A DNA stretch of 64,000 nt, taken from the NCBI RefSeq assembly GCF_032062135.1, contig NC_092859.1, positions 112,777,743 through 112,841,742 of the forward strand, written 5' to 3'. Positions 53,346 to 64,000 of this stretch are shown here, one piece after another; the first letter of the stretch is position 1; every line of letters starts with the position of its first letter. This stretch comes from Pyxicephalus adspersus (lineage: Eukaryota; Chordata; Amphibia; Anura; Pyxicephalidae). The notes below the pieces were generated by a model, which did no database searches, was not told where the DNA came from, and saw nothing but the letters and a program-made list of their open reading frames with translations. The position numbers and the translations under genes were made by a program.

Positions 53346-53469
53346 AAAGGAAATACGTGTGTAAGTAAAAAAAAAAATTTTTGCTTATTCACTACGTAGA
53401 GCAGTGCACAACCTCTGACCACACTGTCTTGCGTGTAAATGAATAGCCTATACAAATCCATGCTACAGT

Positions 53470-54690
53470 AGTCGCATTAATATAAGCGGTAGAGAAAAAA
53501 CCCTGAGGTGGTAGAAGAAAACTAACTGCGCTTTCAGAATCAGCATACCTATTTTAGTGTAAATAAGCTTAGAAATTGTTCCCTAGTGTAATTTAGGTTA
53601 CAATCAGTTGTAGATAAATTAGATGTATTAGTACATAAATTGTATTATATGTACAAATTATCCAATTGACCAGAATATTGCAAGTGTGTCTATCCTATTG
53701 TGTGTCTATTGGTAGGATGAATGTAAAATTGGTAGGGGATTTGCTTGTGTGTGTTAGCTCTCAGTATTACCATCCTCATGTACAAGCTGCCTACTAAGCA
53801 GGATACTTTATGAATTAAAGAGGACATAGCAAAATCTATGCTAAAATCTCCAAAAAAGTGGTAAGTGATGATCTGAAATAAAATTTGAATGTATATATGT
53901 AATTGTATATGTAATGTATATATTTTATCCTGAGCAGATTTATTTTCTTTCAATTTTTAAACTGAAACACAAATGCAGAAAAAAAATCATACAAAATGGA
54001 ATATATCCTAAACTGTATCACATGAAAATAGGTTTGGTGGTGGGTAACATGTATGTTGGGTAACATGTATGTTGGGTTAGACACTAACTTGTCTGCAACA
54101 AGCTTTTATGTTCCTTCCTGAATTCCTCCTTCTACCACTATTTAAAAGTATATTGATAATTTATTTGTATAAAGCAGTAATTCTGCATGATATGTAAATT
54201 AGAGACTGGTGGTACTAAAATGACAAGAAAGACATTATGCCAACACTAATATTTAAAAAATAATGAAATATATATATAAAAAATTGATTTTTTAACTTCA
54301 AATAGAAAAACACAGTTCACAAGAACATATTTTGAAAAGCCGTTTGTTAGCATTTAGTTCCTGTGGCTTGTCATCTCTGCTGTGGTTAGCTTATTTCCTG
54401 GTACTAAGTGAAAAATATTGTCAGGTGAATGTGTTTCAGGGACATGCCCAGACACCATGTGACCTTTTTACTCTCCTGCGCAGACCTGGGTTTCTTTAAT
54501 AAAATATCTTGATTTTTGTTGTCATACATCAAATACAAAAAGGCAAATGTGAACCTAGAGTAAAACTAAAAGGAAACGCCATCCATTGGATGCATCTGTT
54601 TGGTTTTTGATGGATTAATATTTAATTTCCCTAAAACATAAAAGATCAAATGTTTTCCAACACACATAACTTTAAAAAAAAAACGTTATA
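53470..54690. other. No gene seen
   Basis: AT-rich. A short direct repeat (gtaacatgtatgttgg, twice) lies at about 54045-54075. Confidence 0.5.
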
Positions 54691-54695
54691 TAAAA

Positions 54696-54750
54696 GTATA
54701 GTAAAATACATATACAAAAAATGTTTTTTTGTATATGTATTTTACTATAC
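54696..54750. repeat. Perfect 26-bp inverted repeat, 3-base loop
   Basis: Arms 54696-54721 and 54725-54750 pair without mismatch (gtatagtaaaatacatatac then A6). The loop is tgt. Confidence 0.9.
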
Positions 54751-55534
54751 AACAAACTGTGAGAAAACAAGCTAAAAGCTGCATGTAAATTAAAAATAAG
54801 TGTATGTAATGGAAATTTGAAGTTACCTTTGGCATTTATATTGAAGGTTTTAGTTGAAACTTGTTTAAATTTTTACTTGCTGTAAAAGATGAAAGTTGTC
54901 TGGTTGCCATGATTATTTTGTATGTTAGCCGTTTAGTAAGTCCCTGACCGGGAATAAATATGCAGCCAGTAAAGTCAGATGTTTATGTTTAGGTAATGTC
55001 TAGGTCAGAGAATCAGAGGAAGGTCAAGCCACATCTTACCCCTTCCTCCCCAGTCTGACTGTTCCTTCCCCACCATATTATTCGGATTTCTATTTTTTAA
55101 TCATGGAGGCTAAGCATTAGATGTTGGGACTTCCTAGGATAATCTGAATGCAAAGGCAGTCTGCCTAGGATCCTGACATTCACCAGCAGTTCACTCAAGA
55201 TATTTTTATTGTCAAGAAAACTCCACCAAAAAGCCAGAAAGAAGTACAGAGACCTAGTGATGAAGTAACTAAAGCTAAAATAAGGTATGAAAGCAGAAAA
55301 GACTTATTTAGAAATGTAATTACTATGTTGATAAAAGTGAGGGTGGAGAGGGACACAGCATATAAGCATAACTGTTGGAGAATTAGCAACATTGACCACA
55401 GAAAAGGGTGAACATGGGGTCTTCTTTTTATTTATATTTTTAACTTGCTTCAACTTGCTTTCCTTAATAAAGACATTCTTTGGCATAAGTCAAACAATGA
55501 GTGTACTGATAAATGTGAAGATGTTTCTTAACAG

Positions 55535-55669
55535 GAGGCTTCTAAGAGAGCAGAATGATTACACGGTGTCATCTGTACAATCAGATGTGCCACATCCCCA
55601 GCTCCCCGCATGTCCATATAGATCTCTCCTGAGGGCAGACAGCCATTTCAGCTCTCTGCAGCCCAGCCG
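55535..55669 (+). other. Candidate exon of unknown gene (low confidence)
   Basis: Acceptor tttcttaacag, donor gtaaaag, 135 bases with one open frame (RLLREQNDYTVSSVQSDV onward). It lies on the strand opposite prkcq. No similarity recognised. It could be part of a noncoding RNA or chance. Confidence 0.2.
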
Positions 55670-56052
55670 GTAAAAGTTTATTGCCAGAAAGATCTCATCT
55701 GCACACTAATGTCCTATAGATCTAATTGGGATATACCCGTACTACAGAAACAACATCCCACCCAAGCCCTCTAGAAATGCAGGGCTTAGATCAGTCATAG
55801 TTCCTTTTCACATTTCTTGCAAAGTGTTATACCTTGCAAGGAAATAACTCACTTTGCTTAGTGTACAGCTAATTTTCCTTGTAAATCAACCCCACCATGT
55901 TTTTCAAGGGCCAGTAGAAGCTGGGAAAAAAGTTCAATATTGGCAGCAGATAGAGGGGAGTTTCAGCTACCATGTTCCTTTGCACTAAAAAGGCAAAATA
56001 CAGTTTTGCTTTAAACACATCCTGGTGGTATTCTAGATACAATATCATACAG

Positions 56053-56338
56053 CTGCGTACATGCATGGGATATTTCTTACCCAAAACAATTGTGACTATT
56101 TGGGTGAAAATCTGACCTGAACATTGGTTGCCCGAAAACATTCAACAATCTGCAACGACAGATCAATGAACAATACCGGAGAATAACTGCAATCAATGTC
56201 AAGTGCTTGTCCTTCTTCTTCCCCTCTTCAAAGAACAGAATGGGGGCTATGTTTACAGTGCTCATTAGGTTATCTGTCAATGTTAACAATCACGAAAGAT
56301 CATTTCCAGTGACAAAATCCATTGTGGGTACATAGTCT
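56053..56338. repeat. Diverged TTAA-type MITE
   Basis: Left end agctgcgtacatgcatggg and right end attgtgggtacatagtctta resemble the inverted ends of the family at 37125. The interior is too diverged to align by eye. Confidence 0.45.
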
Positions 56339-56439
56339 TACAGAAGTTTATATGAGAAATGTAGATTTGGAGAATGGTGCAAGTGCTAAAACTACTACTT
56401 ATTCATATAGCCCAAGCATGCAGAGTGAGATTGCAAAGT

Positions 56440-56660
56440 TTTTTTTTTAATCCGCAAGTGCAAGATCGGGTGATGTAGGAAGAAGAACCAGGAAGAAGAG
56501 AGGACAAGATGGCGGCGCCTGGCACTCCCTTTGCGGGGACGGGTACTGGGGCGATGCAGGACCCGACGGAAGAAACCTCCCAACGGATCGACTGCTCTGC
56601 GGAATTAAAGGTAAGTGTGATTTTTTGGGGGGTTTTGGGTTTACTTCCTTTTTAATTCAT
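56440..56660. repeat. MITE-like repeat with a CpG-rich core
   Basis: Inverted relative of 2703-2940: caagatcgggtgatgtagg, and the end gtttacttcctttttaa. The core around aagatggcggcgcctgg mimics a CpG-type first exon with a gtaagtg donor, but it belongs to the repeat. Confidence 0.55.
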
Positions 56661-57123
56661 TCTTGGTTTAGATGTGGACAGTATATCAGAAATGTATGCA
56701 GATCTGATCTTCCATTTTTTGATCAAGCCATCCCTCATTATAAATAGAAAAGAGTGAAACAAAAAAATAAAAAATCTCCCACAAAAGCACATAGGTTCCT
56801 ACAAAAAACAGTACCACAATATATGACATTGTATCCAATCACTTTTTACATGAGCTGCACAAGAAACACTTTAATGTCAGACAATTAGACAAAGCTTAGA
56901 GATCCCTGCTATATAATATATCATGTATTTGCTGTAAACCCACTGGTGGGTGTTCTTTATATTCTCTACACACACTAGCAGCAGTTCATCAAGATAGACA
57001 CAACTTCGTTGCCATTCAGGAAGCACTTGTTGTACTTCTAAGTACCTTATTTCCTGGGCATGTGAGTATAGCAATTTGCAATAAAAATAAACTCACAAAA
57101 CACACTGCTATACAACCAACCAA

Positions 57124-58055
57124 NNNNNNNNNNNNNNNNNNNNNNNNNNNNNNNNNNNNNNNNNNNNNNNNNNNNNNNNNNNNNNNNNNNNNNNNNNNNN
57201 NNNNNNNNNNNNNNNNNNNNNNNNNNNNNNNNNNNNNNNNNNNNNNNNNNNNNNNNNNNNNNNNNNNNNNNNNNNNNNNNNNNNNNNNNNNNNNNNNNNN
57301 NNNNNNNNNNNNNNNNNNNNNNNNNNNNNNNNNNNNNNNNNNNNNNNNNNNNNNNNNNNNNNNNNNNNNNNNNNNNNNNNNNNNNNNNNNNNNNNNNNNN
57401 NNNNNNNNNNNNNNNNNNNNNNNNNNNNNNNNNNNNNNNNNNNNNNNNNNNNNNNNNNNNNNNNNNNNNNNNNNNNNNNNNNNNNNNNNNNNNNNNNNNN
57501 NNNNNNNNNNNNNNNNNNNNNNNNNNNNNNNNNNNNNNNNNNNNNNNNNNNNNNNNNNNNNNNNNNNNNNNNNNNNNNNNNNNNNNNNNNNNNNNNNNNN
57601 NNNNNNNNNNNNNNNNNNNNNNNNNNNNNNNNNNNNNNNNNNNNNNNNNNNNNNNNNNNNNNNNNNNNNNNNNNNNNNNNNNNNNNNNNNNNNNNNNNNN
57701 NNNNNNNNNNNNNNNNNNNNNNNNNNNNNNNNNNNNNNNNNNNNNNNNNNNNNNNNNNNNNNNNNNNNNNNNNNNNNNNNNNNNNNNNNNNNNNNNNNNN
57801 NNNNNNNNNNNNNNNNNNNNNNNNNNNNNNNNNNNNNNNNNNNNNNNNNNNNNNNNNNNNNNNNNNNNNNNNNNNNNNNNNNNNNNNNNNNNNNNNNNNN
57901 NNNNNNNNNNNNNNNNNNNNNNNNNNNNNNNNNNNNNNNNNNNNNNNNNNNNNNNNNNNNNNNNNNNNNNNNNNNNNNNNNNNNNNNNNNNNNNNNNNNN
58001 NNNNNNNNNNNNNNNNNNNNNNNNNNNNNNNNNNNNNNNNNNNNNNNNNNNNNNN
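57124..58055. other. Assembly gap (932 N)
   Basis: Run of N upstream of the readable prkcq exons. It could hide one of the missing 5' exons. Open frames that cross it are artefacts. Confidence 0.99.
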
Positions 58056-58359
58056 TACTGTTTTATGATAGACTTGTATGTCACCATGAAAAGTCAATCT
58101 CATATCAGCAAATAGAACTCTACAGATTCACTATAAAGATGATTCAGTCCATATGTAGCTTGAAAATGTTAAAGGGACAACTGAGCTGTAAGATAAAATG
58201 TGTTCTGAGTGAAAATGTTTGCAGAAAGTGGAACTAAAGTTCAGTGTTAACAAACATTTGATCAGGGAGGTCATTATTACAGAAACAGATGATGTCCTTT
58301 CTTCAGTAATCTATATTACCTGCCTGATAGCTCTGGGGAATGGTCAAAAAAGGAACTGC

Positions 58360-58490
58360 GCATGTGCAGGTAAGCCCAGCCAATCAAGATGGCCAAAGAT
58401 CTCACAACAGGGAAGTGAAAAAAGAAGACGAGGGTGGCGCTCTGTGATGGAACAGGTGAGTATAGTGGGTTAGTTCTGCTTTAAGGTTTT
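58360..58490 (+). repeat. Frog interspersed repeat fragment
   Basis: actgcgcatgtgcaggtaag, agccaatcaagatggc and the end gttctgctttaagg fit a family also suggested at 26680-26830. Confidence 0.4.
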
Positions 58491-58499
58491 TTAAGTGGT

Positions 58500-58905
58500 G
58501 AGTAGGGATGAGCGAGCGAGAATATTAAGTTCGATCCCGCGACGAATCGGGCCTTTCTCGCTTACCGAAAATGTAGGCAAGAACGGCCTTCTGATTTGCT
58601 GAGAGGTCGAGCTCTCGCCAAACAGGAGGATTTCCAGGGCTGCATCATGCAGCCCTGGAAATCCTCTGCGATCCCCGGGCACTAAAGGTTAATTAACCTC
58701 TAGTGCCCCGGGGATCACACACTTTTCAATGAATGCAGCCACAGCTGCAATCATTGAGAAGATGCCCAGCACAGGAGAACTACCTGACATTGTAAATAAG
58801 TATCTCTTATAAATGATACATTTGTAACCCTTACAAATGTATCATTTGTAAGAGATACTTACAATACAAAATTACAATTAACCTTTAGTGCCCACTGGTA
58901 AGCAG
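58500..58905. mobile_element. Foldback-type repeat with three strong hairpins
   Basis: Starts tagggatgagcgagcgaga. Hairpin 1 is 58626-58666 (19-bp arms, loop tca). Hairpin 2 is about 58670-58714 (arms of about 22 bp, one mismatch and one indel). Hairpin 3 is 58799-58859 (29-bp arms, one mismatch, loop ccc). No coding capacity. Confidence 0.75.
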
Positions 58906-59424
58906 TCCTTTTCGTAAAAAAAAGTCTCAAAATTAAAAGGAATTTAACAGATGAATGAGAATGCGTATGAGAGTAAGGGATTATTAAAATTTGGAGGAAA
59001 GAGTTGGCATGTCATACTTAAAGTTCCTGGGTCTATCAGTTAAATCCAATAGAATGACAACAACAGTACAAGAGTAGGAGATCATTATGTCAGCTAAACT
59101 CATTATGACTTCCTTCTATCTTGCTCAGTTGTACAGACTCTGCTTACTCTGATTTCACTGCACACAATAAGGTTCTCACAACATTTAATGGAATGTGCTG
59201 CAAGAGTTAAGGCTAATGGACAGTTAGTATCATCTTTCCCTTTTCTTTGCAAATTTACTGTCTATGGTCCATCTCCTCCATTCATTTAATTTCAGTTCAG
59301 TCATTCAATCTTTTAATCACAGAGTATCAACGTCATGTGTGGTTGTTACAGCTTCTTGTTTTCAGAAAGCTATGTAAAGCACCCTGCAGACCTCTACCAC
59401 CAGGTGATGGTAAAAACTGAGTTT

Positions 59425-59496
59425 TCTGGATCACCCAGCTTCACTTCTGAAAGTGTATTCTCTCCAGCCTTGGAGGGCATTCATAAATCAGGCCCA
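59425..59496 (-). repeat. Half copy of the palindromic MITE at 46083
   Basis: ctggatcacccagcttcact, gaaagtgtattctctccag and the end aaatcaggccc match the right arm of 46083-46305. Confidence 0.75.
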
Positions 59497-59585
59497 TAGT
59501 GTGCATATACAGTACATTTGAAAAACTCGCCAACACATCACAATTAGAAGCTGCAGATTTTAAGAAAATTTGTTATGACAACATT

Positions 59586-60030
59586 AAAGCGGACCTATCA
59601 CCAAAATTCTGAACATTATATAAAAAGGTGGCTAACGCTTTTATATTACGAAAAAATATGTTTTATTTTTTCTTAACTTTTTGGGGAATACCCTTCCCCT
59701 TCCATCTTACCTCTGGATGGTAAAACTGAAGGGGAAATCTGCAGCCTCCTGGGATACATAATGTACATCAGGTATCTCTGGAGGCTGCAGGCTACTCCTT
59801 TTGTGCATGTTTGAGATCAGGCATGCATCAAGGGGCTTTGTGGTATGTGAAAAAAAAATAAGTGCCAATGCAGTGAGTTTGGCACTTTTAACATTTTAAC
59901 AACACGCTTTTTTTAACATTTTCAGGAAAACGTGATACTCCCATACTGGCTGTGGCGGGACTTACTCAGTTTGCAGAGGGATCGATGACTTTACACCTGT
60001 AAAAGGTAAGTATATTTTACCCCTGAACGT
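59586..60030. repeat. Probable frog repeat
   Basis: Opens ttaaagcggacctatcacc, a start I associate with frog MITEs. An internal ttttcag...gtaagt pair encloses no open frame. Limits approximate. Confidence 0.35.
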
Positions 60031-61257
60031 TCCACTTGAAGTGCCCATGCCTGGCTGTCATTATGACCCTCCTGCATCAATTCTTTAAGTCATTGATTTA
60101 AAACAAGTATGCAGAGTTTTGATCACCCTGATCTGCATAATTGTTCAAGTTAGTTATTCAGAATGTAATGAAGGCAAATAGTCAGCATCAAAGCCAGGCA
60201 AAAAGCATTTTTAGTAGGAAGCTAAAAACTAGCAGCCTTTGTATCTCTTAGAATATCAAGTCACATCCCACCCATATTTTAGGATGACACTAATGAGAAG
60301 GCAAAGTGATATTACAAATGTATTATTAATAAGTGAACAGAAGTTAGGATCCAGTGTAGCTATCATTGCTTTTTCTTGTTTTTTCTACAGTACCCCTTTT
60401 TTTACAACTGTTTTGAAAGATTGTCATTAAAGCAGACCTTACATTTTCATCGCTGTAGTAACTAATAATCAACACAAAAAATGTACAGGTATCATGAGTA
60501 ATTTAGATAAATGCAGAAACATTTTATGCTTTTAAAACTTTTTAGCCTAAGATTAAAGTGCAGAAGATTAAGCCTGGCTGAAACCCTGAGACTCAGAGAC
60601 TACTTGGATGTTTGCACTAACTTAACCTTTCACTGTGATTTCACCCTTATGAGTTGTGTAATAGAAGCCCTGTCCAACACATATGGCTGATATCATATGA
60701 TCTGGCCATAGAAAGATCTTTTATATGTCAACACAACCACATGGTATTGTCAGTTGTATAATAATTAGTAAAAGCCCTTTATTCAAGAAAACATAGTCTT
60801 CATGATCTTTATTACATTTCTCAAAATGTTTTAGTGTGTAATTAGTGATAAACAGACTGAAATATGTTTTGCAGTTAAAAACATTTTAAACAATATTCAT
60901 ACAAATTTTTTGGAAGTAGTTAATTTAGAATTAAGCAAAGCTTCTCTAATGGGTTAGGTATTGATGCCTATTTAAAAGTGAAAAAACAATTTTACAATAT
61001 CTTTAAAATTTGCCAATAACTATGTATTATGTAGATCCTTGTAAGACATAATTGTTGGTAAACCTAAAGAAGCTTGTATGGTGCTATATTGAATTTCCTA
61101 TAGCTTTAGATAGACGGAGGGTAATACAGAAGACTTAAAAAAACTGTGGCAAACAGAATGTGGGAATTCTCAAAAATATATCTAATTTTGGTTAATGAAC
61201 CTTGCCCTAACAGAAGAAGCACACAACAGGAATGCTAGGTAATTTAGTATTATGAGA
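60031..61257. other. No gene seen
   Basis: AT-rich, stop-dense. Confidence 0.5.
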
Positions 61258-61265
61258 CTATAAAC

Positions 61266-61932
61266 CAGGGGTGTCAAATCCAAATACACAGAGGGCCAAA
61301 ATTAAAAACTTTAATTGGTCACGGGCCAACCTTGAAATTTATTGAAAACATTGAGGAGTTTTTTCCTTCTCATTGGATATAAACTCTTTTCATATGGAAG
61401 CAAAGAGGTTTTGCTTCACATTCAATCTGGAACAAGCTTATAAAAGAAAAAGAGGCAAAAAAAATTTTTTATTCAAGAAAAAATCTTATGCCTTTTTCTA
61501 TATTTGTAGCCTTCTGAGTTTAATTTCAATGGTAACCTTTTTGCACAGGCTAACAATAATAAGAATATTTTTCTATGAAAATCCAACCATTCAAGTCCAA
61601 GGAAATGTACAGCTGAGGGCAAGTGATGGAAATGCCATACGCTGCCAATGCAGGCTGAATCTTTTGAGTGTCCCGCCGCTGAAACACCCTCTTCATTGAA
61701 ATAGCGCCGCTACAAAAATTCCCCACATTATTTGCATCTATAAAACAGTCCAATGTGGGGCCACTGAGCCCGCTGGTCTATAGACGCGAGTGATGCCGGG
61801 AATTGTAGTAGCAGTGCTATTTCAACGCAGCAGTGGGCCAGCTGCATTTCATTTTTAGGATTCCTTTGGGGGCCAAAAAAAAAGGATGTTGGGAGACAGA
61901 TTTGGCTCTCGGGCCAGAGTTTGACACTCCTG
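61266..61932. mobile_element. hAT-like MITE ('caggggtgtcaaa' family), complete
   Basis: The inverted ends are caggggtgtcaaat and gtttgacactcctg. Flanks CTATAAAC (61258-61265) and CTATAAAA (61933-61940) agree at 7 of 8 bases. The interior holds agagggccaaaatta and tctcgggccagag. No intact transposase. Confidence 0.85.
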
Positions 61933-61940
61933 CTATAAAA

Positions 61941-63889
61941 GGTGATTATAAGAATAGTGTTAGTTCTTTTAAATAATTGATCTATGGCTATTACAAATAA
62001 TAAAAGTTTCAGGTTTAGGACAATTTTTAATCAGATGTAAGTGCCAATATACTATATTGAACTAAAACCATTCCTGATTCCTAAACCTAAATGTACAAAA
62101 ATGTCCGGGAGATTGTGGACTGTTACAGGTTTAACTGGCCACATACTGTAATTTGACCATTACATGATGTCTTTGGTTTTCTTTCAACTCTAGAAGGAGC
62201 ATTCGTTTTCTGGGTAGGGCAATAGGATGCAGGGTGGGGGGATTGGGGAAAAGCAGTAGTGGTCAGCTATAGTTAGAAAGCCATGTTCAGGGCTGTCATG
62301 TGCAATGCCATATAAACTAGATAATTGCCCAACTAAGCATAATCAGAACACTGCCATTTAATGTCTATTGACATCTTCAGTGTATCCCTACTGTATTAAT
62401 AGCATGTATATTGAGTAATTTTTTTTCGAAGCTATAATCTGGACAGGTGACTACAGAGCATATCTAAACTCAATCCCTAAATATAAATTTAATATGCCCC
62501 TTCAAATTCAAAAGTTCTTTTTAAAACATTTATTTTATATTAGTAGCTTTCATTAAATAAATCCTGACAGTTGTGCTTCTGCTTTGTCACATAAACCTCT
62601 GGTAAAAACTACAAGCGATAATACTTACACATCATGCAGCCACAGTCTACTGTTGTTGGTCCATAGCAATGATGTGCAGAGGATGCAAGGACATAGATAG
62701 AAAATATCTAAAAGAGACAGAATTTTATTTAAAAAAAAAAAAAAATATATGGTATTTGTTTTCTAAAATATTATATTCAAAGATTTAGCAAACTAAATGT
62801 AAGGTTCACACAACTTCAAGACAAGCAGGAGATTAGTGCAGGAAGGCAGAAATTGGGTAAGAAGGCATACAAACACCATAATAACGTCAGGAATATCTGT
62901 TAAAGTGCCAAAGTGATATAAAGGACTGCAAGAACATTGTTTCCCTTATACAATGAACTAACAGAGTGCTGCCCCTTATTCTCCCCTGAAAGTTATTTAA
63001 TACATAACTGCATTAATACTTGCTTGGAGTTCAGCTTTATTATTTAATGACATTGATCCAAATTTTTTATTACATACATGGTTATTATATTAGGCAACAT
63101 CTGACATGCTTCTCATTTTCTATTTGTCATCAAAATTACTAACAATGATGAAAACAATTGATCATTTTTTAATAAGACCTAAATACAGATAACTGTAACT
63201 TTGTTCTCGAACAGGAACCTAGCAGAGCTGCAAACTGTATGTGTGTAATATTCTAAATGGAAAATATTGCTAGTACTTTCTGTTATCTACACCTACATTT
63301 TACTGCAATGCTTACAGCCCTGCCAGTCTTCCTGGAATGTTCCACTAACTGCTCTGTCATCTATAAGCAACAAAAACCTATTAGCTGTCTGACTTGTCAT
63401 TTAAACAACTTTGCTGTTAATGAAACTCCGCCACATTGTTCAGGGAAATGACATCCTAATACAATAATTAAATGTCGCTAAATAAATATTTTTTTTTTGT
63501 TTAAACATTAATTCTATATTGATGGAGTTCTGTTATTAGGTTAGGGTATATATCATATGTGTTGAAAGAATGCAGCACCAATAAAAACAAAGCAACCCCA
63601 CTTGAAACATTTAGCAGAAGCCAGTTGTGGAATAGTAATCTTTTACAAATGACGGAGTTAGTCATTTAATTTCACTTTCTCACACAGATCCAATGCAAAA
63701 GTCCTCTCTGGCCTGATCAGCTTCTAAATCCTTATTGACATAAATCAGTGGAGCTTTGTAGTAATAACAGTCTTGGCAATAGCTTGAGACCAAAGGCTGA
63801 TTGGGATGCAAAAGCAGCTTATGTATACATTAGCCCACATTAGTAGTGTTTGTTTCCCTCAAAAAAAATGTCCCTAGGCTGTTAATGAC
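61941..63889. other. No gene seen
   Basis: I looked for prkcq 5' exons on the minus strand without success. A donor-like gtaagtatt (minus, about 62620) follows only 21 noncoding bases. Confidence 0.45.
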
Positions 63890-64000
63890 ATATTACTATG
63901 ATGGGGACATTGGATTGTGAGCCCCTTTGACAGACAGTTAGTGATATGAATATGAACTTCGTATTATGTTGGTGCTATAATTCATATTAATGATGCATCA
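63890..64000 (+). repeat. SINE-like repeat at window end
   Basis: gacattggattgtgagcccc, then attatgttggtgctataa. Same family as 52245-52395. Confidence 0.65.

Noticed and set aside
56509..56612. Possible first exon: ATG in a CpG-rich context (MAAPGTPFAGTG...) ending at a gtaagtg donor
   Set aside because: The surrounding sequence is an inverted relative of the repeat at 2703-2940, so the exon look comes from a MITE-like repeat.
57047..58237. Open frames of 330-390 codons
   Set aside because: They consist almost wholly of N from the assembly gap.
59926..60006. Segment between ttttcag and gtaagtat on the plus strand
   Set aside because: All three frames contain stops and it sits in a probable repeat.
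62626..62650. Minus-strand segment ending at a consensus-like gtaagtatt donor, as a possible prkcq 5' exon
   Set aside because: The only acceptor-bounded piece is about 21 bases, starts with TAG and does not encode PKC-theta N-terminal sequence.

Overview
The window is vertebrate nuclear DNA, most likely from a frog (anuran, possibly a ranoid). It is AT-rich and intron-containing, and it is packed with repeats of frog type: CR1 tail, Tc1/mariner relics, hAT MITEs, a TTAA-flanked MITE family and a SINE-like tail ending in 'tgttggtgctatataaat'. No bacterial, organellar or viral operon is present. Two runs of N (44920-45015 and 57124-58055) show this is a draft assembly with gaps.

One gene can be read with confidence. 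Twelve exons on the minus strand between 49041 and 36455 encode the second half of C1a, the C-terminal end of C1b, the V3 hinge, the complete kinase domain and the C-tail of protein kinase C theta (prkcq). All twelve have GT/AG splice sites. Every junction keeps frame except one, where the exon carrying the body of C1b should lie and none is found. The N-terminal C2 domain and the first half of C1a are not found up to 64000; they may be in the 932-base gap or beyond the window. A poly(A) signal lies about 100 bases past the stop codon.

From 1 to about 36350 I see no convincing gene. The stretch looks like intergenic DNA downstream of prkcq with many decayed transposons: Tc1-like relics (9090-9480, 16886-17500, 19679-20156), a CR1-like LINE 3' end (18110-18800), a Tigger-like MITE (23349-23709), hAT-like repeats (21795-22140, 32741-33433) and TTAA-type MITEs (4545-4811, 11640-12069, 13637-13791, 32910-33250). 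Two short exon-like open segments with splice signals are listed at low confidence.

Inside prkcq, the introns carry a CpG-dense TTAA-type MITE, hAT MITEs and a palindromic MITE. They also hold a 265-base duplication of the end of the ATP-lysine exon plus its intron, which looks tied to the nearby gap. Upstream of the readable exons (49042-64000) lie a broken copy of a multi-copy CxxC protein family, a perfect 26-bp hairpin, a multi-hairpin foldback repeat and a complete hAT MITE.

The points most worth a second look are the missing C1b exon, the duplicated splice-donor segment, the absence of the proline-rich V3 motif that human PKC-theta uses in T cells, and the structured repeats. No new multi-gene system was found.
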